From Przewalskia tangutica (lineage: Eukaryota > Streptophyta > Magnoliopsida > Solanales > Solanaceae): 64,000 nt of DNA. The notes beneath the pieces are model-generated. The model ran no database searches, was not told the origin of the DNA, and saw nothing but the letters and a program-made list of their open reading frames with translations. The stretch is taken from NCBI GenBank assembly GCA_029844215.1, contig CM056729.1, forward strand, positions 8,308,001 to 8,372,000, read 5' to 3'. How positions within the stretch are numbered: the first letter of the stretch is position 1; each line of letters opens with the position of its first letter. Shown here piece by piece: positions 8,734-19,867 of this stretch. The position numbers were made by a program, and so were the translations under genes.

Positions 8734-11700
8734 CCGCCGCGCCATTTTCGGCCGCGACATTTTTCTAGCGAACCTCCTGCTTAAAATGCAAGTTAGAAAA
8801 TAAAATAAAAATGCTAAAGTGCAAAAGAATGCTAAAAGGTGCTTAAAAGTGCTAGAATATTAAAAGTGTTAAAATGCTAAAGAAAAGATGTTAAAAGTTT
8901 AAAAAGGTTAATTTTAAAAGTAAAGGGGTGCTAAAGTGCTTAAAAGTGCAAAAGAGGTGCTAGAATTTGCTAAAGGGGTTCGCGGAGTCGCCACCTAATT
9001 AATTTGGTGAATTAGGACACCTAAATGTCAACTTAGGTTAAAGTCAACACTAACTCCATTCTTTATAGTCTGCTAAACTTAGTGAGATTACAGGTAGGGT
9101 TCTTTATTAATCTAGAGGGAAGGGGTTAGGCACCCTCTAAGATCCGCTAACTTGCGGTTGTCCTGCCAAACCTAGGGTAATTATTATGTTTAAAAATGCA
9201 AAATACAAGCTCCTCCTGCTTAATAAAAATGCTAAAATGTAAAAAGATGTTAAAAGTTTAAAAAGGGCAAAAGGTGTTATGAATAAATAAAAGAGCCAAA
9301 TGCTAAATGTTTAAAAGCGCTTAAAATACTAAAGGTTGCTAAAGGTATTAAATGCTAGAAGGGTGCTAAAGGTGCTAAGAGGCGCTTAAAAGTGCTAAAT
9401 GCTAAAGTGCTGAAAGTAGTGCTAATATGCTAAAGTACAAAAGAATGCTAGGAGGTGCTAAAATGTTAAGGACAAAATGTGCTAAAGGTGCTAAATGCCA
9501 AAGGGTGATTAAAAGTGCTAAAAGGGCTAGAAATGCTAAAGAATGCTAAGAGGGTGCTTTATGGACTAATTATGTGTGCATGCAAAGATTATTCTGAACT
9601 AATTATGTATCTTTGCTAGCTAAATTAATCTTGCTTAACCTGCGTATAATATTATATAAGAGGTACTTTAAGATGATTCTTGAGAGTTTAGGAAAAAATC
9701 TGTTATGGATTTTAATAAGAAACAAAATGTTGGTTTTATGATGCAAGTTAAATCATTTAGATCATTTTTGCGAGAATTTAGACATACTTGATCTAAAAGA
9801 CAAATAAAGAAGAAATGCGTTTCTAAGTTTAAATTACCTTCCCCTCTCATATGTTCAAAGACTTATTGCTAGAAGTTCTCCTATTAATTACAAAATTAAA
9901 TAATAAAATTACAATAAACAAATAAAGGCATAAAATGAGACAAGAAAGTTAAGAGAGTGAAGGGATTGGAGCGGATGACTCAGTCCTATTTGTTTTTCTA
10001 GGAGTTTACGGCGGAAATGCGAACGCGGATGCGGGTTACCATTTGAAATGGCTTGCGATGAGTCTCGCCGTGAGACTCTTTATTTTGCTCCGATGCGTGC
10101 CATGTAAAAATAAAGAAAAATAAGGATTAGTACGAACCCAAATAATAATTGATACAAATAATTGGGACGAGCACATATGTTTACTGCATAACATGTCACA
10201 ATGACTCAAGAAGCAAGGAAAAGCGGCGGGGCGATCACAGGTGCGGCGATTAGCGAAATGCAAGATGACCCAAAACATACAATCGAATCATAGGTCGCGA
10301 CTTGATAAATCTTGGCACAATATGAAAGCAATAACGAGCAATAGATACCAACAAGGAGAAGCGAGTAAATGGATGGACTAACACATTCGTGGGTCAAGCA
10401 GATAGTGCGAGGCATAAATGGATATTTGCGAGCCTTAGTTTACTATTAAGACAAGATTTTCCTTTTAAACTCAAACAATTTTCACAAACATCTGCGATCA
10501 AGAAGACAATCATCGATATATCTCAACATTAGAAGCGGTGATAGATTATTCACGATAGGCGAATGAATAGCCTTTGGTATAAGCGCAACCAATTACTTTA
10601 GAGGCGGGGCTTCATCCCTATTGTGTAGATAAGGCATTGTATCATTTTAACCAGGCAAACTTGATCCGATTTTACGATTCACACTATCTAATTGGTAGTT
10701 CTTGCAAAAGGCTTAACATGATACCTAAGTGACTTAAATTTGGTCGTACCATGCCAAACTAAGCTAACAAACCTAATTATGTATTGCGGGGAGGAAACAT
10801 ATTCACGGAGGCCCACCTAGGCTAAGACAGATTTCTAAGCGGTGACCATAAGGTTTGAGTCAAGCACATGTATTGGGTAATATGCTTTGGTGATCTCACG
10901 ATAGTATATAAATCATGCTAGAAACAAAGCGGGGACAAGTATCACATTGATTTATATCACTAAGGCTAGATCAACTTTGATAGGCATATTAGGATCTTTG
11001 CCTGGTTTGAACAATACAATCGATCCATAAACACATATTGACTATCCGAGCTTACAAGTTTGACATTAGTATAAGGAAGACATTCGATCTTCATACCGGA
11101 CTAACTAATTACGACTGATACAAACTAATGCCAGCTTATGTCAAACACAGCACATAACTGCGACTTGGCTAAGCATATTAAACCAAAAGATCCAAACACA
11201 AGCAATAGCCATCAATAGATCCTGAATAATTCAAAACAAAGTTCAAACCAGTAATCACATAAGCATCAGACTTAACAGATTAATTTTACAGCACATATCA
11301 AGCAACGTGATTGGATTAATGAACATAGCTCCTAATCAATAAATTCAAATCGACACCTACTTAGATAGGCTACGACATATCAAACATGACATGATAATGT
11401 CAACAAATACAGTCGAGAAACATATAACAGAAAACACATGAATTCACATAAGAAACCGAAATTCGACAGGAAAGCGAGTTTACCTTCTCCGGGCAGCGAC
11501 CCGGGGTAGCGTATCAAGTCGTCGGTCCACTCGACGGGTTTCAGGTTTTGGGTTTGCAATGCGAATGAAAGAGCAAGGTTTTGTTTGCTGGTTTTTGGCT
11601 GGAACTAAAAGAAATGGATTCGAACCTTTATTCTTGCGATGCTAATTCTGCAGGTCTTGACTCGCGACTCCGATGCCTTGCGCTTACTCTCCCTCGCTCG

Positions 11701-12708
11701 TGTTCGTGATGCCCTCAATCGATGCTCGGTGTCCTGCTCTTGCATGTGCTTATATAGCCCTCGTTTGAGTTCTAATATTGGTAAGTAAATAAAGGCGGAT
11801 TTTGGACGATATTGGTCTTTGTATTGATTTACTCACGATTTTTGTGATTGAGCGGGTTACGATTTGAAGGGATTTGGTTAGTTATGGTAAGAAATCATTG
11901 GCTGGGTGCGTGGATAAAGGAAAGCCCGGATTCTCCGGCGAGAAATCCGGGCATGGCGGCGACGGGGGAAGGTGTGGCGAACTAGGGTTTTCGCGTGAGG
12001 GAGAGGGTGAGTAAGGGCTGCTGGCGTTTTCTTTGGATTATGGACGAGAAGGGAAAAGGGCTGGGGAAATAGGCTGGGCGTGGGCTTTCGGGTGATTGGG
12101 CTGGGTAGTGGGCTAGGCGGGTTTATGAAATTAAGGTGTGGGCTGGGGTAAATTATTTAAATAGGGTAGTTAGTTTTAGGAGTTAATTAATTAGTTTAGT
12201 GGTGAATTAAATTAGTAAATTGTGATTAATTATTTTAGGTGCTTTATTAGTAAATTAATAAATTGTGCTTAAATTGTTTAGGTGATTTATTAACCTAATT
12301 GTTATAAATGCGGGCGTGCTATTTAATTAATGCTTAATATTTTAGAATGCGGCGCTATTATTTAAAATCTTATTATTGTGCATTATTGCTTAAATAAGTT
12401 ATGAAATTGCTTTGCGTATTAATAAATGCGACTATGCTACTTGACACGACGTCATTGCTAAATTATTTATTTTATGTATTTATTATTAATTAAGAATCGT
12501 TTGACAGGGCTTAAAATTAATCAATGCGGCGCGGGACTCTAAGTGCTTAATACTCTACGTAAAATGCGGTTGTTATTATTAGATTGCTTATTTATGCCTG
12601 TATTAATGTTTTATCGCTGCATTTTATTATAAAAAATCATAAAAATTATTTTACAAAATTAGTCTAATTTTATAGCTAATGACTGGACGAGAGGTCAAAT
12701 TGGTGTCA
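8734..12708 (-). mobile_element. Solo LTR of a Tat/Ogre-like element, about 4.0 kb, in copia A
   Basis: The left edge (ccgcgccattttcgg, ccgcgacatt) aligns with the start of the LTRs at 19943 and 42623, and the right edge (gactggacgagaggtcaa, attggtgtca) with their end. Shared internal landmarks are ggagtcgccacctaatta (8986), the gggttctttatta block (9097), aaggggttaggcaccct (9121) and ctaacttgcggttgtcc (9148). Copia pol continues across it between copies A and B, so it is a single LTR left after recombination. Terminal bases are eroded and I could not read a clean target-site duplication. On the basis of related copies the LTR sense is minus. The interior shows no coding features. Confidence 0.8.
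8790..9560. repeat. Low-complexity gctaaa-rich blocks within the LTR
   Basis: Two blocks (about 8790-8990 and 9190-9560) are built of imperfect units such as gtgctaaa, atgctaaag and ttaaaagtgc with no fixed period. The same texture occurs at the same LTR position at 20010-20180 and 42690-42860, so it is a property of the LTR family. Confidence 0.8.
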
Positions 12709-13162
12709 TGAGCGCCTTAGCACAGCGCCTACTCAGTCGTCATCCTCCTTCTCGTATCCAACAAATTCCTCGCCTTGGAATCTCCCACTATCCCACTCAC
12801 CAAATGGAAACTCGTGCAAAGCATGAAATCTTCAAACCAAGTCGATTTAACTTGCGACAAACCATTTCACCAATTCCCAAGAACCCTATATTGGCCAAAC
12901 AAGACCCTAATTAGAATGCGTCTATGACTGAGGAATTCAATGCATTAACTAAACAACACACATGAGATCTAGTACCTAGACCTGAGGGGGTGAATGTGAT
13001 TCGTTGTCTGTGGCTATTTCGTCACAAATTCAGAGACAGTGGAGATCTTTAGAGGTATAAGACACGACTTGTGGCTAATGACACAAATCAGCAAGAGGGT
13101 ATTGATTGTGGTGAGATCTTCACCCCGGTTGTCAAACCGGCTACCATCCGCACAGTTTTGAG
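12709..13162 (+). pseudogene. Copia A pol, linker and RT N-terminus
   Basis: After the solo LTR, copia sequence resumes in register with copy B (caaattcctcgccttgg, cactatcccactcacc). Broken frames encode features of the reverse transcriptase start, for example QQEGIDCGEIFTPVV at 13088-13130, the region before the first catalytic aspartate. Frameshifts are numerous. The segment ends with GTTTTGAG (13155-13162), the left target-site copy of the MITE at 13163. Confidence 0.75.
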
Positions 13163-13894
13163 TAGACATCCGTTGGGTGGGGACCCGACGTAACAATCGG
13201 GGCGGCGTTTCGGCGAGAGCCACCGACCAAACTTGGGGACGATCACGTGTAGTCGGGGTCGAAATTTGACCCTCCCGACCGTCCGGCGACCCGAGCGTTG
13301 ACGACCTCCGCCTTGACCGCCATCTTGTCCGATCATAATTCATATGTATGATTTTATTTTTACATGTTTTAAGAATATATGTGATGTAGACTTTATGTTT
13401 TAATGTGAAGCATTGGCTAGTTGTAAATTGGTTCAACTTCATATGGTCATAACTTTGCGCTCGGATGTCTGATTTACCCAAAGTTATTTTATTTCATGTA
13501 TTTTTTCGAGACAGAGGTGGTCATAGGCAGTTTGGCCAAACCGATTTTCTAAAAAACGTCTTTTTCCCCACTAAATTTGAATTTTCCACCAAATTCTTAT
13601 TTTCCCTCCTTTTCGAAGCTAAATATCTCGCGATATACAATAGATTTCAACGTTAAAATTTAGTGATAATGTGTCTGAGAATGTCAATTTCAGTATTGGA
13701 AAATCAATTTTTAAAAATAAATAAATAAAATTGTTTCAACCTGACCAGGCCCAAAATTCCACATTTTTTTATTTTTAGTATGTCGTGGTCGACCGAGGCG
13801 TAGGGTACGAAGTCGGGGCAGTCGTAAAATTTTAAAAATAGGTCGAGGCCTGCAAGTGGAAAAAGCCACCCGACCCGAGCTTTGGACAGGTCTA
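13163..13894. mobile_element. hAT-type non-autonomous element (MITE), copy A
   Basis: The 732-bp insert begins TAGACATCC (TAGACTGTCC in copy B) and ends GGACAGGTCTA, which are imperfect terminal inverted repeats of the form TAGACCTGTCC. It is flanked by the identical 8-bp direct repeat GTTTTGAG at 13155-13162 and 13895-13902, the target-site size of the hAT superfamily. Subterminal GC-rich sequence with gggtcgg-type motifs surrounds an AT-rich core. There is no transposase frame. It interrupts the reverse transcriptase region of copia between TVLS and the following MGKHWSIHQLDVKNAF. Confidence 0.85.
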
Positions 13895-13902
13895 GTTTTG
13901 AG

Positions 13903-14682
13903 CATTGACATGGGCAAACACTGGTCGATTCATCAGCTTGATGTGAAGAATGCATTCTTACATGGGGATTTGAGAGAGACAGTCTACATGTATCATCCGC
14001 CAGTGTTCACTCATCCGCCAGCTTCTCATGTGTGTCGTCTCGTAAGTCACTATATGACATAAACGAGGCCGTCGTGGTATGATCGCTTTGTCGTATATCT
14101 TGCATTGGGTTTTTGCGGCAAGAGTGATTTCATTTTCATCGAGGTAGTAGCCGCTTACTTATTACTTTACGTGGATGATATTGTTACCGCTTCACCCTGA
14201 TTGAAAAATGAGATTATTGCCTTCTTAAGTCAATTTGCAATGACGATTTGGGGAAGTGAAGTTACTTTTGGGAAATGGTGACCAGTGCCGATCATATGTT
14301 CTTGTGTCGTAAGTATGCGGATGAGATTATGTATGTGGCTAAGATGGCGAATCGCAAAGAGGTGCCTACTCCGGTTGATTCTAAATCAAAGCTCGATTCA
14401 TGGATGGTGCTCAGTCTACGATCCTACTCGTAAAGGAGCACTTGCAGTGCACTTGATCTCACTTTCACGAGTCAAACATAGCTTATCTCAGTAGTGTGCT
14501 TATTCACGTGCCGAGAGTCTCATTTCATCGCTCTTAGCGTATCATTCGATAAATTAAGGGCACTGCGATTATGGTTTGCACTATACCCTCTGCACCAAAC
14601 ATGTTGCTTTCATATACGGATGCAGATCAAGCGGTGTCGGACGAAAGTGCCGTACTTGCGTAGCATAATAGGTTATTGTTTT
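13903..14682 (+). pseudogene. Copia A reverse transcriptase and RNase H remains
   Basis: The frame resumes with MGKHWSIHQLDVKNAFLHG, containing the first catalytic Asp of copia RT, and later LLYVDDIV-like sequence near 14165-14185, the YVDD catalytic box. The piece parallels 34030-34862 in copy B but carries many more frameshifts. Ends within RNase H (IIGYC near 14675), where it is joined to an Athila-like LTR scrap, exactly as in copy B. Confidence 0.8.
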
Positions 14683-14822
14683 AATCCTCCATGTAGTAAA
14701 TCCTATCATAGAAATATAGAAGAGTTCTGACTTTGGGGTTGAGTGTTTATATATCCTAACGAATATAAAACACAGTTAACTGCTATCTTAACGTCGAAGA
14801 AGTCGATCTAGTTGTATTAAGG
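14683..14822 (+). mobile_element. Athila-like LTR fragment (copy A)
   Basis: The text ttaatcctccatgtag…ggggttgagtgtttatat…cctaacgaatataaaa resembles 61012-61100 in the LTR at 59926-61417. It is a 140-bp scrap of that LTR family, wedged between copia and gypsy. The same scrap lies at 34863-35012, so its two junctions are shared by copies A and B. Confidence 0.65.
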
Positions 14823-17260
14823 TGTCACGACCACCACGGACCGTCGGTGCCTTACCGGGCACTTGTGATACAACATCGAGAAAAATGGAAGATAAACTCA
14901 CAACAAGAACCCGTATATATAATAAGCTAACCCAAAATGGCTACCTATAATACAACAAAGTGAGCAGTTACATCCCTAACAATCCCGGTATAACGGGACT
15001 ACAAGCCTCTAAGAATGAGTAAACACTATGACGGACAAGGCCGTCATGCCCTGAATGTACAAATATCTACAACAGGGAGAACTGCAAAAGTTGAGCCTCG
15101 GAGAAATGGAGCTCGACACTGAGTAAAGATCCTAAGAATGAGGATCCACCACCGCTTCTCATTGCAAAGATGAACGCACCAGAGTAAAGGGTCAAGATAT
15201 GTACCATGCAGTATGTAAAGTGGAAAATCGTAATAATATCATAAGTTTAAAATAAACCTGAGTCATGGAAAGAGTCAAAATACAAGATCATCGTGCCTTA
15301 CTAACAATGGGAGTAACAAGTATAAACTTTCTTTGCATAAAATAGGAGGCTCATGATCAAAACAGATCTCGCGTAGTATCATTAAGCGCCCTACTCGCGG
15401 GACTATTTCACCGCACGGGTCTGTGGACCGCGTAAGGTCAACACCTCGCATGAGACTATTTCACCCGCATGAGACTATTTCACCCGCGTGGTCATCCGCC
15501 TCGTGACTATTTCACCGCGTGGACTATTTCACCGCGTGGACCACTGTGGCCCGTGAGTACAAGCGCCGCACTCGCGTCATGGGTAGCAAATCCATGGCAT
15601 AAATAGTAATAATAATAATAATAATAAATCACGACAATCGGCTATCAGATATAACATAAGCGCCACGCTTATCATAACGTAAACGTAAGTTAAGAATATC
15701 TCCTAACTTCTTAATAACATTTCTAGTACATCCTCTCATTTTAGTTACTTAAGGCACTACATGTCATTTTAAAAGAAAATCCGGGAATTTAACCCAAGTA
15801 CCACGTTCCTTAAACCTTTCAAGAAAATGACTCCTTTTTATGTAAAACTTCCAAGATACTAACAACCGTAGTATCAAGTCCCGACAACTTTGCAAAACAA
15901 GTTACGTTTACCTTGAAAAATACAATAGGCTTCTAAAATCAAGTGACTTCATCTCATTTAAAACCTTAGGCAATTAATGCCTTAAAAACAATTTGCCTTC
16001 CACAAATTCAAATCCTTTATCCGTACTTATTTTACTTGGAGTAAACCTTTCCTTATTAACCCTTCATAGAGCCAATACAACTAACTTCCCATAAAGTTGT
16101 TATATTACCATTTTACACTTAGTCAAACACATCTCCCTATATCCAAGGGACTTATACTTTTATACGAAATAAGTATCATATACTTAAAACAAGTGAAGAA
16201 TGTCAAATCTTGTACGTCTACCGTACTACATAGGTACAACTACTCATGCTCAAGAGATAAGAAAGCTTCACATACCTCTTCGGTCAATCCACTTGCTAAG
16301 TCCAAAATACCGCACGTAATATGTCAACCTATAATGACCATAATACGTTCATTAACCTCTAATTACAATGTAGAACATTCCAAGTTCAAAGTTACTAATT
16401 CCTATGGAAAATTGGGCAGCATTTCCTTTGTTTCTACATACTTGCCACCTTTTTCAAGGCCGAATTCAACATCCAAACGCCACATTTAAGGCCCAACAAT
16501 CCAAACATTTCAAAGGGGATTACACACCTAAACTTGGGTGTGTAAAATTCTGCCCCATAAGGTACAACAATTAACTTAACAAGTTTAAGGTAGTTCTTAG
16601 GCTACAACATGCTCACATAATCTTCTTAACCAATTCTTTCACATCCAAACCACATTTCTTACATGCAATGAATCTAAGAGCATTATTTATTACTACAAAT
16701 TCCTTCTTCTTCACATGCAACACAAATAACTAGCTATAAGAGAAGAATTGTTACCTTAGAGCTTTTAGCCAAAATTACTCCAACAATTTTGCTAGCCTCC
16801 TTTCAAGAACACCACCACAATAACTCCTACAAGCTAGCTTCCTTCTTGTCCTAACTTTTGATTTTCCTTAAGCTTTGAATTCCTCTTGGAATTCTAGAGA
16901 AGTGAGAGCTTTAGCCTTAGAGAGAGAGGATTTGAAAGATGACCAAGTCTTCAAGACTTGGTCAATATATACATGCAAAAATCGGATGGGGACACTTGTC
17001 ACCCATGACCTCTTTTAAAATAAAGCGTGCAGAATTTCCCACTTAACGCGAGACCCGCCTTGGCGCGCGACCTGCGGTAGCGCCGCGACGCTGAAACTGC
17101 GGACTTTGAACTTCCGCGCCTTTCGCTTCCGCTGACCCTGAACTACGGCTCATGCGCGGCCAATCCGTATTGTGCGCCGCTCCGACCAAATTTTTCGTCA
17201 ACCTGCTTTAAGTCTTACACGCTTCGTGCGTCCTCACGATGGTCGAACTACGGTATAACA
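14823..17260 (-). mobile_element. Gypsy (chromovirus) 3' LTR, copy A
   Basis: The 2438-bp LTR has edges TGTCACGACC at the left and GTATAACA at the right (minus-strand start TGTTATACC). To the right lie a purine tract (minus AAGGGGAGAA) and the end of pol, so this is the 3' LTR of a minus-strand element. It contains repeats of gactatttcaccgcgtgg at 15395-15560, a TAA microsatellite at about 15604-15628, and GAATATCTCCTAAC at 15695, the intact form of the site that in copy B carries the Ogre-like insertion. A 130-residue plus-strand frame at 16097-16489 is part of the LTR and is not regarded as a gene. Confidence 0.85.
15395..15560. repeat. Short degenerate repeats in the gypsy LTR
   Basis: Units of the type gactatttcacccgcgtgg recur about six times with variable spacing, together with ggtctgtggacc and ggtcatccgcctcg spacers. 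The matching array in copy B is at 35615-35770, with different small deletions. Confidence 0.75.
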
Positions 17261-17842
17261 TTCTCCCCTTAGAAACATTCGTCGAATGTTCCTTCTAAAC
17301 TTACTCAAATCATAACCTTAACGTAGACCTCTTAACTATTCTTTTGCAAATAAAACGCTCCACATAGCTACGGCGTTACTCGCATAATTGCTAAATCAAA
17401 ACTAACAAGCGGAAAGTGGGTTACACGGAGGTGGAATAAGTGAGGATAATTCCCATCATGTCATCCTGCTTCCCACGTCATCTCTTCCTGTTCTCGTTCG
17501 CCACAATACCTGACGGAAGCCACATCATTCGTCGTCGCTAACTCGACAATCGAGTATCGCTATGGGACTCTCTCATACGATAACCCTCACACTTAGACAT
17601 CGCGAATCGGTGCACTCTAGATGGATCTCCAATACATTTCCGTAACATAGACACATGGAACACTGGATGCACTGCCTCTAGATCGGACGGCAGATCCAAC
17701 TCATAGGCAACCTTGCCTACCCTACAGACAATCTGATAAGGCCCAATGTATCTTGGGCTAAGTTTCCCTTTTTTCCCAAACCTCATCACACCCTTCATGG
17801 GTGACACCTTCAGAAAGACCCAATCATCTACCTCAATTCTAT
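17261..17842 (-). pseudogene. Gypsy pol 3' end, copy A (integrase C-terminus, chromodomain remains)
   Basis: On the minus strand 17807-17600 reads SPMKGVMRFGKKGKLSPRY, then GPYQIVCRVGKVAYELDLP and VFHVSMLRK, the GPY/F module at the C-terminus of chromovirus integrase. The broken frame that follows down to about 17440 corresponds to the chromodomain seen complete in copy B at 56511-56732. The rest of pol is absent: at 17842 the match to copy B (about 56970) stops abruptly at atctacctcaa and unrelated AT-rich DNA begins. Confidence 0.85.
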
Positions 17843-18297
17843 TTGTATAAAGGCTCCATAAATAGTGTTTGTTTTATTATGATATCATATTACGCATATT
17901 ATTATTTATCAGTATTTCAGATTTTCTTTTTATAGTTAATTTTTTAATTAACTTTCATTCAAATGATAAGTTTTGGACATAAATTTTGTAATTTAAAAAG
18001 TATTGTGATGCTGCATAAGCATGATAGAGTTAAAACAGTAAGTTTTGTTTGATCTAGTTAAAACATTGATTGCCAATCACAGCTTATTCAGAGTATAAAT
18101 CGCGACAAAAAAGTGATTAGATGAACATAATACAAATTTCATACGAAGACCGTAGAAGGTCATTTTTCATTAAAACATACATAAACTCGGTACATGCTTC
18201 AATAAGGATTGATGTGTCACAACTTATTTAGTGTGCTAAATGGCTGCTAGAGGCCAAGTACACAACATTATAAGCTACCCTTTAAGAAAGGCGATGC
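17843..18297. other. AT-rich non-coding DNA 3' of the defensin gene
   Basis: About 450 bp between the truncated gypsy element and the defensin 3' end. I see no open frame of note, no retrotransposon motif and no tandem repeat. Sequence on the defensin side is probably its downstream flank. Confidence 0.6.
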
Positions 18298-18303
18298 TTT
18301 ATT
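18298..18303 (-). promoter_or_regulatory. Candidate polyadenylation signal of the defensin gene
   Basis: AATAAA on the minus strand (within AATAATAAAGC) lies about 36-41 bp past the stop codon at 18339-18341. It is the nearest canonical signal; plant signals are loose, so a site further left is possible. Confidence 0.4.
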
Positions 18304-18338
18304 ATTATGTGTGACACTAGATCCTTAATCTTTCTTAA

Positions 18339-18856
18339 TTACTCCATAATGATCTCTCCTTTAAGCAAAGCTTCACTTAGAGTTTTTGGTTCCTCAGTCA
18401 AAGTCAACTCAGCTTCATTTGAAATATTCTCATCAAATACACATCGCCTAGTGCATAGGCACTTTCTTTGACGACAAAATCCACCAGTAAACCTCTCCCT
18501 TATGCAAGCTCTTCTGCAGGATGAATTGATAAAGCATAATCCTGTGAAAGTTTGGCTTGGTGCTGTGCAAATTCTCTGAGCTTGCACCTCTGCAAATCAT
18601 TCACAAATAGTTACAAATGTTAGGGAAGAAAAATACATAATCAATAGAAAATTCACAGTATTGAAAATATAGAAATTAGCGATAGACAAATTTTATAGTT
18701 AAACAACAAAATTCATTGTTAACCTTATTTAGCAACAACTTAAGAACATATAAACTACAAGCTATCTAGTGACATATTAGATGGAGACAAACCATAGGCA
18801 ACAAAGAACGTCATTGCCAAAACCAGAAATGCAATGAAGCAAACGGAGCGAGCCAT
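18339..18856 (-). CDS. Plant defensin precursor, class II (two exons)
   Basis: Two exons: 18856-18793 and 18589-18339, with a 203-bp GT-AG intron between them (donor G|GTTTG, acceptor TTTGCAG|AG). Together they encode 104 residues. Exon 1 begins MARSVCFIAFLVLAMTFF, a signal peptide very like that of the Nicotiana floral defensin NaD1; the intron falls in the codon before VQAQ, as usual. The mature peptide (RICTAPSQ… to …CTRRC, 45 residues) has eight cysteines at 3, 14, 20, 24, 34, 39, 41 and 45 and the gamma-core GGFCRQRKC. It is two residues shorter than the 47 of NaD1, in the loop between cysteines 5 and 6. A 33-residue acidic tail (VFDEN…EIIME) matches the vacuolar-targeting propeptide of Solanaceae class II defensins. 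Such proteins are antifungal, membrane-lipid-binding and mainly made in flowers. No frame damage is seen. The specific antifungal activity is inferred from family. Confidence 0.93.
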
Positions 18857-18943
18857 ACTTTGGATGAGTGAAAAAGATAGGAAATATTAATAATAAGAAA
18901 TGATGCAATTCTGAGTTGTGAATAAACACTTACACAATAGAGG

Positions 18944-18951
18944 TATTTATA
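18944..18951 (-). promoter_or_regulatory. TATA box of the defensin gene
   Basis: The minus-strand sequence CTATAAATACC lies 88-95 bp upstream of the start codon at 18856, a normal distance for a plant core promoter with a 5' leader of about 60 bases. A CCAAT-like element is visible further upstream near 18995. The promoter is not interrupted by a transposon; the nearest one begins at 19868. Confidence 0.7.
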
Positions 18952-18999
18952 GGCAGTGAAATAAGAGTAAAACCAAAAAGATAAAATTTGTTGGCCAAT

Positions 19000-19862
19000 A
19001 AATGTGTGAAGCAAATTTTTCTACCATGATTGTTGGTAATTTTAATATTTGGAGATATATCAGTAACACAAAAACATGTTCCTCATGGTCATCAAACTTT
19101 TTTGTTTTTCTTTTTTATTTCTCATTCGATGTATTTTGGTACTTGTTTCGGAGCTCGACTAATCTGAATTTGCTGCAAAAAATCTTACTTCGGGCTCGTC
19201 TTTTAATAGTTGTTAGATGAAAGAACCTAGTGTTCGTATTGCCATCCAGTAGCCATTGTACGAAGGGGCGAAGATAACATCCGAAACGTGTTTAGGCTAA
19301 ACATATCATTTCAAGAAAGGTTTTTGATTCGACTTATGGTTTGATAATAGAGAAATGATTTAGACCATTTTAATTATTAGTAGTAGATTGTTAGTAGCTT
19401 TCATTAATATTTCCTTACTTGAAAATTTTAGAATAAAATAAATAAAACACATGTTCACGGAGAGTAAGTAGGTGTTTAAACGTGATTTGTTTGAAATAAA
19501 ATTCATACTTTTCGATACGAAATATAGAAATATATATATGTAAAATTTACTAAAAGTTCAGAAAATATTAAATCAAAACTCATAATTTAAGTTTTTAACT
19601 GTACACTAAATTTAATGCTAAAAATCTAAAATATTGAACTCATTTAAATCCTAGATCCGCTTTTAATCACTTTTTTTAGTAGGTCACTTGTTTAGTTTTA
19701 GAAAAATAGAATAAAATTTCAAGACTTGTTTAGGGTAAAGATATCTTTTCAACAACTTAAGCTAATTAGAATTCCGAACCCACAAGTTTCAAATTCTGAC
19801 TCTGCCTGTGATTGTACGTTACGGGCTAGGCCGAATTCCAGATTTTTTGTAGTTAAACCTGT
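19000..19862. other. AT-rich upstream flank of the defensin gene
   Basis: No coding frame or clear repeat structure. Near 19150 the text gagctcgactaatctga resembles part of the dispersed repeat at 29670-29800 and may be a scrap of it. This flank was continuous with 29564 onward before the copia element inserted. Confidence 0.5.
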
Positions 19863-19867
19863 GTCTG
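19863..19867. repeat. Target-site duplication GTCTG (left) of the copia element
   Basis: GTCTG directly precedes the LTR start TGTTAAATTA at 19868 and recurs at 29559-29563 directly after the other LTR. Confidence 0.85.

Noticed and set aside
16097..16489. A 130-codon plus-strand frame (and its 140-codon counterpart at 55207-55629)
   Set aside because: It lies inside the gypsy LTR, antisense to the element, and is conserved only because the LTR was duplicated. No recognised domain.
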